NCBI RefSeq assembly: GCF_001640805.2
Contig: NC_066855.1
Coordinates: 1,287,660 to 1,351,659 of the forward strand
DNA length: 64,000 nucleotides
From: Lates calcarifer
Lineage: Eukaryota > Chordata > Actinopteri > Centropomidae
Direction of reading: 5' to 3'
Shown piece by piece: positions 60,155 through 64,000 of the stretch; within the stretch, counting starts at the first letter, position 1, and each line of letters begins with the position of its first letter. The notes under the pieces were generated by a model. The model searched no databases. It saw only the letters and a list, made by a program, of their open reading frames with translations, and had not been told where the DNA came from. A program made the position numbers and the translations under genes.

Positions 60155-60840
60155 TTAGCTACACCTGATATAATCTGCCGCTGGTGATGTTTGTCATTCA
60201 ACTGGTGAAAGCGGAGGTAGACGTCACCTAAAGATGAGAAGCAGACAAAAAATCAACTCAGTGTTTTGTACTTGTTTGGCTGGAGAGGATGGTTGGGTGA
60301 TTAAAAAAGTTTGTTAAGACATTTGTTAGTGTCAGAGCAAAGTGAATCTGGGTTTTTTGCCAACCTGGAACCAGATCAAAAACGTAACGGGCTATCAGAG
60401 CCCAAGCGGTAACAGTTTTAATGTTATCTGCCTGGGTTTTCAGTTTTCCTCTCTGAGATTTAGATAAAACAGAGCATGTGTTTTTTGTCATTAGATGAGA
60501 CAACCCTTTAAGTTTCCAGTATTCTCGGCCATGATGTCCATTACCTGTATAATTTTTTCATCTACTAGTCTGTCATGGTACAACGTTAGAGGACCCTTGA
60601 TCTAAATGAACAACTGAAGCCGTGCCGCTCTAACAGCCTGTGACACAATCATTTATTACATTGTCTGACATTTGACTTTAATACCTCCGCCACCACTTTC
60701 ATTAAGCAGCCAACCAGGTGTTCTGATCTCATTAGAAATTCATCTGCTGAGACTGTGGATCATTGTCTATATCCCATCCTCATCCTCTTCAGCTGGAACC
60801 TCTCTCTTTCTCAGCTGATATTTGACAGGTGTATATTACT

Positions 60841-60880
60841 AGTGTGTGTGTGTATATATGTATGTATATGTCTATATATA
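60841..60880. repeat. Compound (TG)n/(TA)n microsatellite
   Basis: TG units grade into TATATG and TATA units, with two TATG interruptions. Confidence 0.85.
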
Positions 60881-61773
60881 AAATGGGGTCTCAGAGGTAT
60901 AATCCCTGTCTGTTCCATCTGGCTTTGGATTCACTACCTTATAACAGCCTGGCTTTGATTTTTCCTCCCAGTCCTATGACTGTCCTCGCCTCCCTGTTAC
61001 ACTCCTATCTGCTGTGTAATTGGCAAGTGTGCCCCGCCACCTGAGACTCCCTTTAACCTCCCAAAAAACAAGAGAAGAGTGAAAGGAGGAGGATGAGATT
61101 CTTCCTCTACAAAATCAGCTTGTTGAAAAGTAGGCCACCGAGGCGGATGGCACTAAGGTGATGGTGACTGGATCCCCATAGAATAGTGTCATACTTTATC
61201 TATTGTGTATTGCAGTTTTTCAATTAAGAATCTGTAGTATAAAATAAAACAAAGACTCTTTTGTTTTCTTGTCATTTATGGTCTTGGATGAATACTTTGG
61301 GCTAATAATGAAAAAATTCAACCATGTTGTCCTTCAGCATCCCAGCCCAAAGGTTGAGAACTGCTCACCATAACGCGGAATCAGTGGGAGCAAGTTTAAA
61401 GCAAATGTCCTTAACAGCAGCAAGGATCAACTGTTCACCAATAGTAAAAAGCTTTTTAACCTTAGCAATATTAAGTACAAAGCTCTGAGTGTGGCCTTCA
61501 AGACTTCCAGTGAGGGACTTCTTCTTCATGTTTTTTTGTTCAAAGAACTAAAAGGCTTGAAGGCTTCATTGCCTCATTTGACAGCATGTTGCAACATATT
61601 ACATGACCCCCTTTTACGCTCGCAGGAAAGCTTTATAGTTGTTCTTTTAGTGCAAAACAAATCTGCTCCACCTGAAGAACACCTCAGTTGTTAACATTTG
61701 GTTTTAATGCAAACACTTCAGAACGTTCTTAAAAAGCCACTCAAATTGTGAGAGTGTTCAGTACTATTGACGC

Positions 61774-61909
61774 GAGTAGCAGCCGTCTTGAATTCTTAAG
61801 TCGGGGTTGGTGGGGTTTCTCCGACTTTCTGAGTGGAGGGTTCGTTCAAGTTGAAACTTCCGACTAGGAGCTCAGAAATTCTGACTCCAAGCACAACCGA
61901 AATGCACCA
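61774..61909 (+). repeat. Dispersed repeat family B, copy 2
   Basis: Same orientation and anchor order as the copy 30 kb to the left at 31879. The hairpin block of copy 1 (31937-31954) is not conserved, and CGACTAGGAGCTCAGAAATT replaces the equivalent region with a few substitutions. Confidence 0.65.
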
Positions 61910-64000
61910 TGTGGTCCCAAGGTCCTACGTTTCCCATTTCAGTACTCTGTTAACTCACATTAAATTTTATTGGAGCAAGGCTCCAGAACAGCAATACAAA
62001 CACAACAACCCTAACTCTAACCCAGGTTCCCTCAACACACCCATTTAAAAGCTATGATTGGACAGTTACTATCAGACGGAGAGGTTTAGAGAAAAGTCTG
62101 TGTTCCCCATCATTCCTGTATATATGTAAATTGTTACCACTGGGTGTTAGTTTGCCTCTAAGGAACAATTACATGTGAAATCTCTAAAGCCAATAAACTC
62201 GTCAAATGAGTGCTGATATCTTCACCCGTTCTCCGGTCCTCTGACAGCCTGCAGGAGCAGTGAATACACCATGTTTAGGATTGATTAATGATATGTGCTG
62301 AACTGGAGCTCTAAAAGCCTGAGCTGGGGCAAAAGGAGTAATGACTCCCACAAACTGGCTCAGAGGAAGACAGCGGCAAGCGTCTCCATTAGCCGGGGAG
62401 GTAACGAGTCAGTGATGCACTTTGGACATTATTGTCAGCCGTAAATCACATTTAAGGGAGGATGAGTTTCTACCTGAGGTGGGATTAGTTTATTAGGAAG
62501 AGAAGCTCTGACATTCAGCAATGACAGAGTGAGAGACTGACTCATAGCCAGGGATGCACTCTGTAACAAACTCAAACACTCACTCATTCACTCATTCACT
62601 CACTCACACACAAACTCCCCAGATATTCACAAACAAGCCTTCACTGGAAATGCACTTTCTCAACCTTGAAAACCACTGTCCATTTCACCGAACGAGACGC
62701 ATTAGGGCTGTGAGTCATTACAGGGGCTCATAATAAGCCGGAGCAAGCAGACATCGTCAGCGCTGGGAAACATGGAGATGAGATAACGAGGGTCTGTGGG
62801 GAAGCGGTGATAAGAGGATGACCTCAGAGGCAGTGGTCAACCAACGTGTCGCGTGGCGGAGAGGTCTGAAGGCATGGGACTGGACGTGATGAGCCGTGGC
62901 CTCTTCAGTGAGCTACACAGTGGAGACAGAGTCCTCTGTCAACATGTTCATGGTACTGTACGTCCACAAACCAGATATTTGAGGCCGTGAGTGATGGAAC
63001 ATACAGGTCACATAGAAAAGCTATAAATCAAATTGGTGCTGGTTCAAAGAAAAGGTTGTCACACGTCTGTAAATATACGTTTTGTAGCATTAAATGCTGT
63101 TTTTAATGGTACAGATCTCTTCTTTTTCCACAAAATGTTTTTATTTTTTATTAACATATTTTATTAATGTTTCATATGACTGCCAACTTTTCTGTACTTA
63201 CTGTGTCTAAAAGACTCTCAGTTGTGTTTGTGTCAAGCATCATAACTTTGGTTAATTTGTTCAGTTTGACTTTTAGTTCAATTTCAAAGGCTTTGTGAAA
63301 GAAGACTATAATTTCTTCTTGGAATAAAGATCACATTGAGGAAAAACACACTTTCTCTAGTCGGCCATTTTCTGCAACAAGCATTTTCAACTTAATCAAT
63401 CGTTTATTTTTCTGATGATCGATCAAGGAAATTTCTTCAAAAACCCATCCCTAGTCTAAACTACACTGTAGCTGCAGTGTTCATTGCTAACATATATTTT
63501 CACACAGGGTTGGAGCTGCCAGGCTCAGAGGACGAGGTGAGAGAGGAAAGAAAGAGTGGCTTGGAGGCATGAAAAACATGAAAACTCATCACACACTGAC
63601 TGATATATGTTCTGTCAGAAATATAAACCCACCACAGCTACAATAAGCATCAAACGTGACAACATCTGTTATTTGGCAGCTTTAATAGAAACCAAATGAA
63701 AGCACTGCCATTCTCTCACATGGCATGTACAGTATGTGAACTGCGTATAGGGGAGGTGACGAGAGAGTAGTTATGTAAATGAATGTATTTTAGGAGCGAG
63801 AGCGATGAGTCGGCTGCCGGCATCTGTCACAGTCTATCTGTTGGTTACAGCGCACACTCATTCACACAAACACGAATCAACAAAGAGGAGGAGGGACCAG
63901 GAAGAAGGGAAGGAAGTGACTCACCTGCCTCAACCATTAAATTTCTCCACTTGCACTCAGATGTGTATTTCACCGCCCGTCAGGAAGTTTTAATCAAACA
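61910..64000. other. Gene-free right end
   Basis: The block 62230-62490 is balanced in composition and free of simple repeats, so it is a candidate conserved noncoding element. A (CACT/CATT)n tract lies at 62578-62612. A consensus minus-strand splice donor lies at 63924-63919, but no convincing exon accompanies it inside the window. Confidence 0.45.
62578..62612. repeat. (CACTCATT)n-like tetranucleotide repeat
   Basis: CACT and CATT units alternate, then end in CACACA. Confidence 0.85.

Larger units (their letters stand above)
57561..61773. other. Gene-free stretch with low-complexity tracts
   Basis: No exon was recognised. Bases 59460-59640 contain phrases such as CACAGAGCACCAAACAACAC and TTAGCAACTAGCTAGTGAAC that I associate with a dispersed percomorph repeat. 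An A18 run lies at 60026-60043, a TAAT-rich palindrome at 60139-60154 and a TG/TA tract at 60841-60880. Confidence 0.45.

Noticed and set aside
1..64000. Search for CRISPR arrays, rRNA, intact tRNA genes, known microRNA seeds and endogenous viral genes
   Set aside because: None recognised on either strand by reading; only the SINE-type tRNA head at 56955 was found.

Overview
This is vertebrate nuclear DNA, most likely from a teleost fish of the percomorph type. The reasons are intron-style splice signals, AT-rich spacer DNA full of (CA)n, (GA)n and (TA)n microsatellites, and old interspersed repeats of fish type: a Tc1/mariner-like transposase relic, a tRNA-derived SINE head and a Penelope-like retroelement tail. 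The species assignment is inference from repeat flavour, not from a marker gene. No bacterial, plasmid, phage or CRISPR features are present.

Left end (1-1.8 kb): the minus strand appears to hold the 5' end of a gene for a secreted or membrane protein. A 28-codon exon with a signal peptide runs from an ATG at 1220 to a consensus splice donor at 1136/1131. A minimal ATG-TAA upstream ORF sits just before it, and TATA-like and CCAAT-like motifs lie further upstream. A weak second-exon candidate at 578-492 would complete a 56-residue basic peptide; otherwise the gene leaves the window at the left.

1.8-20 kb: no recognisable exon. It holds a 185-bp GAA/GGA tract at 5.2 kb, several dinucleotide repeats, a small CpG-rich patch at 6.4-6.6 kb and a degenerate Tc1/mariner-like transposase at 12.5-12.85 kb.

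20.2-20.9 kb, plus strand: the best coding candidate after the signal-peptide exon is a 112-codon proline-rich exon ending in a stop, with a polyadenylation signal about 300 bases later. It looks like the terminal exon of a gene whose upstream exons I could not find. I do not recognise the family.

21-64 kb: a gene desert or very large introns. It contains two dispersed direct-repeat families with two copies each (24.1/29.4 kb and 31.9/61.8 kb), a 63-bp local duplication at 33.3/33.9 kb whose copies differ only by transitions, a possible 12-nt microexon at 30.4 kb, a CTCF-type motif at 39.8 kb, a SINE head next to a Penelope-like tail at 57 kb, and a homeodomain-type palindrome at 60.1 kb. Several low-repeat blocks (26.9-27.3, 30.1-31.1, 36.4-37.2 and 62.2-62.5 kb) look like candidate conserved noncoding elements, but only alignment can show that.

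The two gene fragments lie on opposite strands, and nothing in the sequence ties them functionally. No previously undescribed system is demonstrated. The items most worth checking are the left-edge secreted peptide, the unidentified terminal exon and the microexon candidate.
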